Shown piece by piece: positions 13,886 to 21,035 of a stretch of 26,358 nt of DNA. Within the stretch, counting starts at the first letter, position 1; each line of letters starts with the position of its first letter. Location: the IMG/VR virus record IMGVR_UViG_3300002514_000125, positions 524 to 26,881 of that record, one strand, 5' to 3'. The DNA comes from a virus. The notes below the pieces were generated by a model. That model searched no databases, was not told the origin of the DNA, and saw only the letters and a program-made list of their open reading frames with translations. Position numbers and translations under genes: made by a program.

Positions 13886-13905
13886 TCTACCCCTTCAAAA
13901 GGGAG

Positions 13906-14181
13906 CTACTTATCAGAATTTTTTTCGCCCTTAAGCCAGCGAACATCGCTCGAAATCTCGGCTACCTTCACTTTAACCTCAGTGAGGTTCTTATCCATGT
14001 CCCGAATCTCGCTGAGAATGGTAGTCTCGAGAATATTTACACGCCTCTCGACCTCTGAAAGGCGTACGTCCATCGCTCCATACGATACGCCCACTGCTGT
14101 CCCTGCTAGGACTACGGTTAAAATATGACCCATCCATGCGTGGAGTTTGGGAGGGGTTGTCCTAGCTTCTTGTGCTTCCAT
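13906..14181 (-). CDS. Small membrane-anchored coiled-coil protein
   Basis: Ninety-one residues. One membrane helix at about residues 17-37 (MGHILTVVLAGTAVGVSYGAM) is followed by a coiled coil (VRLSEVERRVNILETTILSEI...LTEVKVKVAEIS) and a charged tail. This N-in, coiled-coil-out form is shared by inner-membrane spanins and some holin-associated proteins, so a lysis or envelope role is possible but unproved. TATATAA lies three bases before the ATG. It is the next gene after the Clp-like gene, 13 bases on. Confidence 0.62.
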   Translation of the reverse strand: MEAQEARTTPPKLHAWMGHILTVVLAGTAVGVSYGAMDVRLSEVERRVNILETTILSEIRDMDKNLTEVKVKVAEISSDVRWLKGEKNSDK

Positions 14182-14194
14182 ACCTTATATATCC

Positions 14195-15421
14195 TTAGGA
14201 AATTCCTTCTACAGAAATGAATTTATTATGCTCAAAAACAGGCTTAAACTTTTCAGTCTCTCCACCTTCCAGAATCTTCTCTGCAAGCTTTATAGTAACG
14301 TTGTTTCGAATGAACCTTTTAATGTTCCGAGCGCCATATTCAGGAGAAAAGGAATTTTCCACCACATAGTCTACAAGCTTCTTTGTAGTTTTGATAGGCA
14401 ACTGCTTAAGGTTAATACGTGTGATAGCGGCAGCATCCTGCTCGGTGAGTTGATTGAAATACACCACCCCGTCGAGACGGTTAATGAACTCTGGACTGAA
14501 TTCTTCCTTAAAGGCTTTTTCGATGATTCCTTTACACGACTCGTAGTCCTGAACTTCCTTCCCGAAGCCCACCAAATCTTTACCTACGTTACCTTTAATA
14601 CCTACGTTGCTAGTGAAACAAACGATGGAGTCAGTAAAATCTAGGTCGCTACCGTGACTGTCCATCACCTTCCCATCATCCAGAAACCCCAAAAGCAGAT
14701 TCAATAGCTTGGGGTGAGCCTTTTCAATCTCGTCAAATAAGATAATCCATTCGGAAGACTGCTCTGCTTTTTCAGATAAAATGCCTTTTTCGTTATGCCC
14801 TACGTACCCAGGGGGACTACCAATCAGTTTGGCATACTCATGCCCTGTGGAGTACTCCCCACAATTAATTTTTAATAGTTTTTTTGGGTCTCCCAAATAT
14901 TCTTGGGCTAACAATCTAGCTAGTTCTGTCTTACCTACGCCTGTAGGTCCGATAAAAAACAAGGATACGAACTCACCGAGCCCAGAGCTAAGCAGTTTGA
15001 TGGATTTCATGCACTCATCAACAGCTTCAGGTTGCCCGATAAGCTTACCTTTGATTCGTGCGGTTAATTTTTCGATTTGAGTGAGGGTGAGAAGGCTCTC
15101 TTTCTTAGGGGCATCGTCTAACTCGCTAATCTCGTTAAGAGTTTTGCAGACGAAGTCTATCTGAAAGATAGGGTAAACCTCTATAACACACTCAAAGAGG
15201 GATTCCAGTTGCTCATCTATATTGAAGCGAGCGAAATCCTCTACAGTCTTAGCGATAACGCTTCGGATGTAGGCTCCGATTTTAATCCCAGGCTTATTAA
15301 TGAGAGTTCCAATCTTTACTACGATTTCTCCTAGCTCTGTATCAGAAAACTTTTTAATACGTACAAACTCATCTATGTGAGGATTGTACACAACATAACT
15401 ATCTTGTTCTTTTTTAGGCAT
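14195..15421 (-). CDS. Clp-type AAA+ unfoldase (single D2-like domain)
   Basis: 408 residues from the ATG at 15421; the upstream open frame lies inside the preceding gene. The first 120 or so residues are unlike ClpA/B/C N-domains. Then comes one D2-type AAA+ domain: GPTGVGKT (158-165), pore loop GSPPGYVG (201-208), Walker B IILFDEIEKAHP (226-237), sensor-1 FTSNVG (269-274), arginine finger EFINRLD (311-317) and sensor-2 GARNIKRFI. VGF at 284-286 lies where ClpA/ClpC/ClpX carry the tripeptide that docks on ClpP; ClpB lacks it. It may therefore deliver proteins to host ClpP. No ClpP gene is present here. Confidence 0.85.
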   Translation of the reverse strand: MPKKEQDSYVVYNPHIDEFVRIKKFSDTELGEIVVKIGTLINKPGIKIGAYIRSVIAKTVEDFARFNIDEQLESLFECVIEVYPIFQIDFVCKTLNEISELDDAPKKESLLTLTQIEKLTARIKGKLIGQPEAVDECMKSIKLLSSGLGEFVSLFFIGPTGVGKTELARLLAQEYLGDPKKLLKINCGEYSTGHEYAKLIGSPPGYVGHNEKGILSEKAEQSSEWIILFDEIEKAHPKLLNLLLGFLDDGKVMDSHGSDLDFTDSIVCFTSNVGIKGNVGKDLVGFGKEVQDYESCKGIIEKAFKEEFSPEFINRLDGVVYFNQLTEQDAAAITRINLKQLPIKTTKKLVDYVVENSFSPEYGARNIKRFIRNNVTIKLAEKILEGGETEKFKPVFEHNKFISVEGIS

Positions 15422-15755
15422 TCTTGCGAGACTTTTTAAGGTCTTCAAAGGACAGACTTTCAACGGGAGCGGACTTCTCTGATTCAATCTTTTGTTCAGA
15501 TTGAGTCATCTTAATCATCATATCGAGAATCTTTACAATTTTATCGTTAGCGTCTTGGGACAGCCCCAAGGCATGAATCATTTCCGCCTTAGCCTTGTCA
15601 TCGTCAGGGCTAGAATCGACGAGTTTTTTAAAATATGTAAATGTCTCTAAGGCTCTATCCCTATCCTCTCCGCAATCCCGAAGAACATCCTTCGCAATCT
15701 TATGGATTCTATTAGGTTCAAAGAACCGTCCTTTAGGAATGTATGTGCGAGCCAT
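15414..15755 (-). CDS. Hypothetical helical protein upstream of the Clp-like gene
   Basis: 113 residues, mainly helical and charged: FEPNRIHKIAKDVLRDCGEDRDRALETF, then DDDKAKAEMIHALGLSQDAND, then a Ser/Glu/Lys-rich tail. Not recognised. It starts in a TAATG overlap and its end overlaps the Clp-like start by eight bases, so the two are probably translated together; it might be an adaptor for that unfoldase. No membrane or signal segment. Confidence 0.6.
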   Translation of the reverse strand: MARTYIPKGRFFEPNRIHKIAKDVLRDCGEDRDRALETFTYFKKLVDSSPDDDKAKAEMIHALGLSQDANDKIVKILDMMIKMTQSEQKIESEKSAPVESLSFEDLKKSRKNA

Positions 15756-16174
15756 TAGTTAACAGATTTCATATTCTTGACGGTGTCTTTCTTGTCTTTG
15801 GTAGCGAACCCAGCCTCTTCTCGACCCTTCTCGCCTGCCTTAACAGTCTTACCGCCATGCTTGGCTTTTGTGCGCTCACTATAACCCTTAATTTCAGAGT
15901 AAGGAGTGCCCGCAGGAAAGCTCTTTACGACCTTGTCCTTGGATTTCTCACCCCATGTTCCATGAGTAATAACGTAGATGTTACTGGATTTGGGGGTAGT
16001 GAAGATTTGGCCGTACGTAGCTTTGCTGTATGCATCGTCAATTGTAGTGAATGAGGGAATCCTAGTCTTCCGAGAGTCGAAATCGGCTTTCTTGCCTTCT
16101 TTATCCTCAGGCTTAAAGCCTGTATTCTTCTTCTCGTCTAGATTAAGGTTCCATGAATGAAATAAGTTTACCAT
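15755..16174 (-). CDS. Hypothetical basic protein
   Basis: 139 residues, Lys-rich. The middle (YGQIFTTPKSSNIYVITHGTWG) looks folded. The C-terminal third is Lys/Gly-rich and probably disordered (TKAKHGGKTVKAGEKGREEAG). AGGAG lies before the ATG with nine bases between, and TATAATA immediately precedes that site, giving a short ordinary leader. No family recognised. Confidence 0.6.
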   Translation of the reverse strand: MVNLFHSWNLNLDEKKNTGFKPEDKEGKKADFDSRKTRIPSFTTIDDAYSKATYGQIFTTPKSSNIYVITHGTWGEKSKDKVVKSFPAGTPYSEIKGYSERTKAKHGGKTVKAGEKGREEAGFATKDKKDTVKNMKSVN

Positions 16175-16188
16175 AAGATTAGCTCCTG

Positions 16189-16195
16189 TATTATA
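16189..16195 (-). promoter_or_regulatory. TATAATA box with a ribosome site behind it
   Basis: Minus strand TATAATA, C, AGGAG (16183-16187), nine bases, ATG at 16174. Unlike the other boxes in this window it sits far enough upstream for the message to include a Shine-Dalgarno. Confidence 0.38.
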
Positions 16196-16200
16196 TTTAG

Positions 16201-16503
16201 TTAACTAAAAGGTAGTTGAGGTAGTTTATATTCATCAGAATACGAGTCGATGACAGTTCGAGAGGGTTTGCGGGGCGCTTTAGGTGCTTTTTTCTTAGGT
16301 TTAGACGGGGCTTTAGGCGGAGATACAGGAGACTCAGCCCGCTTTTTGCGTTTTGATTCCCATGTAAGCGCCCATAGAGCATGCTTAACAGACGCCCAGC
16401 AGTAAAAAATCCCAGTTCCCAGCAACAACGGAACTATAATATACCCCGCGTGTACAAAAAGCCATCCAATAGCTTTAAAACCGAAAACTACGACATCTTC
16501 CAT
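16201..16503 (-). CDS. Small membrane protein with Pro/Lys-rich tail
   Basis: 100 residues. One or two membrane helices in residues 5-45 (VFGFKAIGWLFVHAGYIIVP, LLLGTGIFYCWASV) are followed by a basic turn (ESKRKKRAE) and a Pro/Lys-rich stretch (SPPKAPSKPKKKAPKAPRKP) like the spacer of TonB-type proteins. The positive-inside rule places the tail in the cytoplasm. It starts in a TAATG overlap with the cupin gene. It could be a holin-like or envelope protein; no family recognised. Confidence 0.6.
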   Translation of the reverse strand: MEDVVVFGFKAIGWLFVHAGYIIVPLLLGTGIFYCWASVKHALWALTWESKRKKRAESPVSPPKAPSKPKKKAPKAPRKPSRTVIDSYSDEYKLPQLPFS

Positions 16504-16982
16504 TATATGTTATCAGGTAACCACCAATCATGTCCTACAAAAGAATCATGAGGGGCTCTCTCCTCGTCTGGCTCATGGGGGTTGTAAATGTTCGTCACAA
16601 GATATAATAGTCCGACAGGCTTCGTTCCTACCGCAGTTAATCCGTGGTATTCCCCCGCCTTGATGTGAACAATCCCAGGATTATGCTCCCCTATAAAGAA
16701 CTTTTCAGCCCCCTCTTCGTCTGAGTACACTCCTACCTGAGCCATACCATGGACTACACAAAAATAATCATCTTGATTTTTATGCCGATGCCAAGCTTTA
16801 ACAACTCCAGGGTGTAAGATAGAATAGTTTACCTGGCAATCCCTAAGCCGATACCCTTGCTCGTTGTAAGGAGTGGGGGCATCAGTAGGGTGCAGGATAT
16901 TTTTACGAGCAACGCTGTATAGGTCGTTAAGACTCCAGCCTCTTGCATCGCAGAATTTATGTAGTTTATGAAATGTTGCCAT
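16503..16982 (-). CDS. RmlC-like cupin (dTDP-4-dehydrorhamnose 3,5-epimerase family)
   Basis: 159 residues from the ATG at 16982; an open frame continues upstream into the glycosyltransferase gene. Cupin fold with the family's landmarks: VVKAWHRHKNQDDYFCVVHG where RmlC has RGLHYQ and a V-x-G turn, HIKAGEYHGL where RmlC has PPGFAHGF, and YLVTNIYNPHEPDEER at the end. It would epimerise the 4-keto sugar made by RmlB before RmlD reduces it, completing an RmlABCD set. It lies 3 kb from the other three genes. The exact sugar product is uncertain. Confidence 0.65.
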   Translation of the reverse strand: MATFHKLHKFCDARGWSLNDLYSVARKNILHPTDAPTPYNEQGYRLRDCQVNYSILHPGVVKAWHRHKNQDDYFCVVHGMAQVGVYSDEEGAEKFFIGEHNPGIVHIKAGEYHGLTAVGTKPVGLLYLVTNIYNPHEPDEERAPHDSFVGHDWWLPDNI

Positions 16983-17649
16983 TTGGGTATAGTAATTTAT
17001 GTAAAGGAGAATCAACTGTGAGTGGATTCCGAATATGTTCGGGGAGACGGTCAATAGTCTGGCTGGTGAGGTGGTGAACCTTAGAGCCCTCCACTAAAAT
17101 GTGCTTGACCTTATGTTTAGCCAGTTGGCTGCCATACACGGTGTCCGAGTGCCAAAACTCTACACACTCATCTAAATCTTTAATGATATTATAAATCCGC
17201 AAATCTTGGAATATGCACCACCCAGCAACAGGACGGTATCCAGACGTAACCTCATGCCCCTCATGGATACCATCGGTGAACTTTACCTCTTTATGAACGC
17301 GTGGCTCCATGGGGCAGGCGCTCATCACACCCTGTTCTTTCATTGCCTCTATCAGGGCAGTAGCCCACCCCTTTTCAAAAAGCAAATCGTTATTGCATAA
17401 CGCGATGTAATCACAGTCGTCAAATAGATGATGCTTTCTACACTCATTCATGGTCCTATTATAGTTAAAGTTCCCGAATGAGTAAGACATGTGAGCATTA
17501 TTATATTTAACGTTGCGTTCGCCCTCACATACAAGAATTTTAAAGTCTATCTCTGGGTCGCTGGCGATGCAACTATTGACGGCATTTTGGGTCATCATCC
17601 TCAGCTTGGAAGTGCCCCCTAAGCTTAAAAATATAACTCCTACTTTCAT
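16966..17649 (-). CDS. Family 2-like glycosyltransferase
   Basis: 227 residues. It opens VGVIFLSLGGTSKLRMMTQNAV, like GT-A enzymes. The strand DYIALCNNDLLFEKGW has NND where DxD is usual, and the C-terminal part (GWCIFQDLRIY, FWHSDTVYGSQL, KVHHLTSQT) fits the acceptor side of GT2 proteins. Cytoplasmic. Starts in a TGATG overlap with the methyltransferase. Donor and acceptor unknown. Confidence 0.72.
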   Translation of the reverse strand: MKVGVIFLSLGGTSKLRMMTQNAVNSCIASDPEIDFKILVCEGERNVKYNNAHMSYSFGNFNYNRTMNECRKHHLFDDCDYIALCNNDLLFEKGWATALIEAMKEQGVMSACPMEPRVHKEVKFTDGIHEGHEVTSGYRPVAGWCIFQDLRIYNIIKDLDECVEFWHSDTVYGSQLAKHKVKHILVEGSKVHHLTSQTIDRLPEHIRNPLTVDSPLHKLLYPNGNIS

Positions 17650-18239
17650 CAGTACGGCATATACATTGCAATAATGTCGTCTCTCTGTGCCCCTCTTGTT
17701 CTATCAATAAAACTAAGAAAGTGCTTATCTCCTTCAAAATTCTCGTAGAGTCCATTCACCGCACCGCCGCTGATACCCCCTTGAATATCTTCAATCAAAA
17801 GGATGCCATTAGGCGCAAGCTTGTCATGAAAATAATTGAGAGTATGAAGTTGGGAGGGGTAGTCGTGGGGACCATCATCCAACACGAAATCCCACTTAGT
17901 GTCACCGAAAGACTCGTCTAGGTTAGCAACATTATATCCATCCATGTGATGAAATACTACGTTGTCGGCTTGGTACTCTTCCTTTACCCTCTCCAACGGG
18001 TTAATATCTATCCCATGAACTTCTGCGTTCGGGAAATAATGACCGAGAGCCTCTAAATCACCAGAACCGAGCCACGACACTCCAATCTCTAAAACCTTTT
18101 TAGCAGTTTCTCTTTTGTGCGCTAAAAGGGGTCCGTATAACCCATCATACCTATGAAAGTTATGCTTATCAGTACCCTCTCCGCTCGGACCAGGACCTTC
18201 GATTTCATGATACAACTCAGTTAAAGTTTTTCCTTTCAT
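17649..18239 (-). CDS. SAM-dependent methyltransferase
   Basis: 196 residues, class I methyltransferase of the Methyltransf_24/TylF-like type. An N-terminal GTDKHNFHRYDGLYGPLL element precedes motif I VLEIGVSWLGSGD (49-61), then YFPNAEVHGIDINP, DFVLDDGPHDYPSQ and GILLIEDIQGG. Such enzymes often methylate sugars or small metabolites. Its place directly between uvsX and a glycosyltransferase suggests a sugar O-methyltransferase. It overlaps uvsX by four bases (ATGA). Confidence 0.82.
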   Translation of the reverse strand: MKGKTLTELYHEIEGPGPSGEGTDKHNFHRYDGLYGPLLAHKRETAKKVLEIGVSWLGSGDLEALGHYFPNAEVHGIDINPLERVKEEYQADNVVFHHMDGYNVANLDESFGDTKWDFVLDDGPHDYPSQLHTLNYFHDKLAPNGILLIEDIQGGISGGAVNGLYENFEGDKHFLSFIDRTRGAQRDDIIAMYMPY

Positions 18240-19207
18240 ACTATCTCACCTTCAGCTACCTTAGATGCAAGGAGAGCATCCAAATCTTTAGCTCTATGCT
18301 TACCCGTTTCGCCTTTCAGGGCATACCAGCCTTTAGAGGGGGATTCCACAGCCCCCGTCTTGAAGGCAGAAACGGTCATACCATAATCTGTAGTAAGCCC
18401 CGTATTATAAAGGAGTTCGAACTCACAGTTCTGATAAGGTACGGTTACTTTGTTTTTAACACACTTCACCGTGCCTTTAATACCTAGAGGGTTCTTATTC
18501 GCATCATACAGAACATCTGATTTTGCAGAACAAGTTTCCAAGGATACACCGCAGTAATATAGAAGTGCTTTTCCTCCTCCCGCCTTTGTGCGAGGGTCTC
18601 CAAACATAACTCCAACCTTGCTGCGTACCTGGTTAATAATTAAAAGTGCGGCTTTGTGCTTACGGAGGAGGGGGTTGATACGACGAAGACATTGCCCTGC
18701 AACTTTAGCTCTGAGAGCGCCACCCATCTCACTATTCTTACCGAAGGTATCATCCATCTCCTTACGGGTTGGAGAGACTCCAATGGAATCATACCCAATA
18801 ACAATAGGAGTGTCTTTGTCGTGCTCTCTAATGGCTACGATAGCCTTCTCAATCGCTTCAAAGCAATCCTCCATAGACTCAGGCATGAGATAAATAAGCT
18901 TCTCGGGGTCCACACCGAGCGTCTTAGCGAAGGCAGGCGAATAAGCGTGCTCATTATCAATCATTACGGTGTAGTAGCCCTTCTTCTGAGCCCCTACAAA
19001 CGCATGAGTAAGAAATACTGTTTTAGCAGTACTACTTTCACCATAAATCTCTGTAATAGCACCGATAGGATACCCACCGTTATACTTCCCAGAGAGAATC
19101 TTATTAAGGGGTAAGGACCCCGAATCTACAAAACCATGAATCTGGTCTTCCTCTGAGAGGAGCGCGGCTCCATCTAATTGTTTACAAATATCGTCTAAAA
19201 AGCTCAT
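18236..19207 (-). CDS. uvsX: UvsX/RecA-like recombinase
   Basis: 323 residues. RecA-type core: IGAITEIYGESSTAKTVFLT with Walker A GESSTAKT (56-63), VMIDNEHAYSP, IVIGYDSIG as Walker B, and IINQVRSKVGVMFGDPRTKAGGGKAL, close to the RecA L2/DNA-binding region. It forms filaments on single-stranded DNA for strand exchange and recombination-dependent replication, with gp32 and UvsY as partners. It looks nearer to RecA than T4 UvsX does. TATAATA lies four bases before its ATG, with no ribosome site. Confidence 0.92.
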   Translation of the reverse strand: MSFLDDICKQLDGAALLSEEDQIHGFVDSGSLPLNKILSGKYNGGYPIGAITEIYGESSTAKTVFLTHAFVGAQKKGYYTVMIDNEHAYSPAFAKTLGVDPEKLIYLMPESMEDCFEAIEKAIVAIREHDKDTPIVIGYDSIGVSPTRKEMDDTFGKNSEMGGALRAKVAGQCLRRINPLLRKHKAALLIINQVRSKVGVMFGDPRTKAGGGKALLYYCGVSLETCSAKSDVLYDANKNPLGIKGTVKCVKNKVTVPYQNCEFELLYNTGLTTDYGMTVSAFKTGAVESPSKGWYALKGETGKHRAKDLDALLASKVAEGEIV

Positions 19208-19211
19208 ACTG

Positions 19212-19221
19212 TATTATAGTC
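19212..19221 (-). promoter_or_regulatory. GACTATAATA box before uvsX
   Basis: Minus strand GACTATAATA, CAGT, ATG. The TAA of the upstream gene lies inside the box. No -35 at 16-18 bases (GGTTAC). Same spacing as at rmlA. Confidence 0.42.
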
Positions 19222-19921
19222 CTAGGATTCTAGAAGTAACCCTATTGTTAGGAGAATGACCCCGTTCTAACTTCCATTTAGCATACTCTTTGGAATTGTT
19301 ATCGGCTATACAAAACCCTCTCCCTACCAAAGCAACCACTGTACCGACTTTTTTGTCTACGCGTCGTACAAACTCAGCATCTTCGTGACCGTAAACTCCT
19401 CCACCCCACCAAAAGTAATTCTCGGCTCCAAGTTTTGCTCTCTTCCACACTAAACATGCACCCCCAATCATTTGAGGAACAACATAAGCATAAGGAAAGA
19501 TTTCCGTATTATGATGCTCTAAAACAGGCAGGTCCTCTACGAGAACTCCGCAAACCGCAATGTCCTTTTTATTAGCCAGAGACACGCACCCCCTAAGCCA
19601 GTTTTGAGGGAGGATAACGTCATTATCCACAACGGCAATATAATCATCTGTACAAGAAGCCAGAAGGCGGTTTAACTGTATGGCTTTCCCGTACCGTTGC
19701 GGGGATTCAAAGTACTCTACGCTGGTACACCAGCCTTGGGGGGTGGTGATGTAAGGAATAATATCCTTAAAACTTTCAGCACAACCATCATTTACCAAAA
19801 GCAACCTAAATTCATGACCCGCCGTCTCCGTCAGAGCCTGATACCACGTTACTGTTTTACTTACACGGTCGGCATCACCCTCCCACGCATATAACGAACA
19901 GCAAATACTAACTCTCGTCAT
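19214..19921 (-). CDS. Family 2 glycosyltransferase
   Basis: 235 residues from the ATG at 19921. GT-A fold: VSICCSLYAWEGDADRV, RLLLVNDG, GKAIQLNRLLASCTDDYIAVVDNDVILP with the DND metal site (99-101), GGACLVWKRAKL, and GGGVYGHEDAEFVRRV with the acidic ED of GT2 enzymes. It transfers a sugar from a nucleotide donor; target unknown. Overlaps the preceding gene by 14 bases. Confidence 0.85.
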   Translation of the reverse strand: MTRVSICCSLYAWEGDADRVSKTVTWYQALTETAGHEFRLLLVNDGCAESFKDIIPYITTPQGWCTSVEYFESPQRYGKAIQLNRLLASCTDDYIAVVDNDVILPQNWLRGCVSLANKKDIAVCGVLVEDLPVLEHHNTEIFPYAYVVPQMIGGACLVWKRAKLGAENYFWWGGGVYGHEDAEFVRRVDKKVGTVVALVGRGFCIADNNSKEYAKWKLERGHSPNNRVTSRILGL

Positions 19922-21035
19922 AATACCCCGTACGCTTCTTTGCAATTCTATACAACCACGATGAAACTCTGGCGGGACCTATGTCTTCCCTAAGCTCTTC
20001 ATTTTTCTCTTTGTCGCACATCCATAAGAAGGCTCCATAAGGAAACGTTTTCTTACACTCTTCTAGAAATTCCTCGGCTTTCGCCTCTCCAATTAAGAGG
20101 GTTTCGAAGTCTTCTCCTATAGCCCTAAAATCAGGTCTATACCTAGGAATTACTTCTTTATACACGTCTAAAAGTTCTCCGCACTGATGTGTGACTGCAA
20201 AATCATTACGCATAAAGGCTTCATACAAGTATAACAACGACAGCCCGAAGGTAATATTATTTTTAATATCGGGATAGCAGTCAGCGAGAGTTCTATACAG
20301 CCAAGTAGGGGGAGCATATGACCAGTGATAGTTATTGTATGCTAAGATATCCCCACGGTCATCGAGTACCTGCCCTCCAAGCATCTTTTCAAGAAGCTTA
20401 TGTTTAGGCTCCCAGTTAAGCCAACCATCCATTCTTACAAAAAAGGAGTAGTCGGGGTGCTTATTATTTTCCCGTAAACTTCCAGGCAAACAAGCATCAT
20501 TAAGCTCCTGCTCCGTTGCATTTTTTGAAAGGATGTTACACCAATGCACATCAGCTAAATCGTAAGTACGTGAAATTATATTAGATTTTTTATCTGTAAT
20601 AGGTTGGATAGCAACATTGTCAGTATCCACATAACTACCACCCCACTTATACAAAAAGATAATTCGATAAATATCACAAATAACGCGAGGATTCTTTTCT
20701 TCCCCATAAATTTTTCTAGCGAGGGCATTCCTTTCGAGGGGGGTATCTTTTACCAACTCATCATAAGAATAACGGACAATCGTGAACTTAACGTCCTTGT
20801 GAGCATAATCTTCAGGGGTAGCCTGATTCGAGAACAGGTAAACCTTTCTACTGGGATTAAACTTGGACGTTGTCCACAAAGCCGCCTTAGTTATGTCTGC
20901 TCTTCCCGAACTCTTCTGCACTTCAAACGGGTAATGCCCGTTCTCCCAAAAAAAGAAAATATTATCTTTTGAAGGTTCAAGACCGTTGTCAAGGTCAGAC
21001 AGTTTTATTATATTGATATGCGAGTTTGTAGTCAT
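19908..21035 (-). CDS. GT32-like DXD sugar transferase
   Basis: 375 residues. The mark of the family is RVICDIYRIIFLYKWGGSYVDTDN (residues 117-140), where DTD binds the metal-nucleotide sugar, as in capsular polysaccharide and OCH1-like transferases. It opens IFFFWENGHYPFEVQKS, the usual first strand, and KVYLFSNQ follows. It overlaps the end of the fused glycosyltransferase-methyltransferase gene by 41 bases; no later start would keep the first strand. Confidence 0.82.
   Translation of the reverse strand: MTTNSHINIIKLSDLDNGLEPSKDNIFFFWENGHYPFEVQKSSGRADITKAALWTTSKFNPSRKVYLFSNQATPEDYAHKDVKFTIVRYSYDELVKDTPLERNALARKIYGEEKNPRVICDIYRIIFLYKWGGSYVDTDNVAIQPITDKKSNIISRTYDLADVHWCNILSKNATEQELNDACLPGSLRENNKHPDYSFFVRMDGWLNWEPKHKLLEKMLGGQVLDDRGDILAYNNYHWSYAPPTWLYRTLADCYPDIKNNITFGLSLLYLYEAFMRNDFAVTHQCGELLDVYKEVIPRYRPDFRAIGEDFETLLIGEAKAEEFLEECKKTFPYGAFLWMCDKEKNEELREDIGPARVSSWLYRIAKKRTGYYDES

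Noticed and set aside
14147-14644. A 165-residue plus-strand open frame
   Set aside because: It is antisense to the Clp-like AAA+ domain, whose motifs are intact, so it is a shadow.
17457-17463. TATAATA-like box at about 17460
   Set aside because: It lies inside the glycosyltransferase gene and encodes NYNR; the ATG behind it is an internal Met.
18656-19114. A 152-residue plus-strand open frame
   Set aside because: Antisense to uvsX, which is clearly the coding strand.
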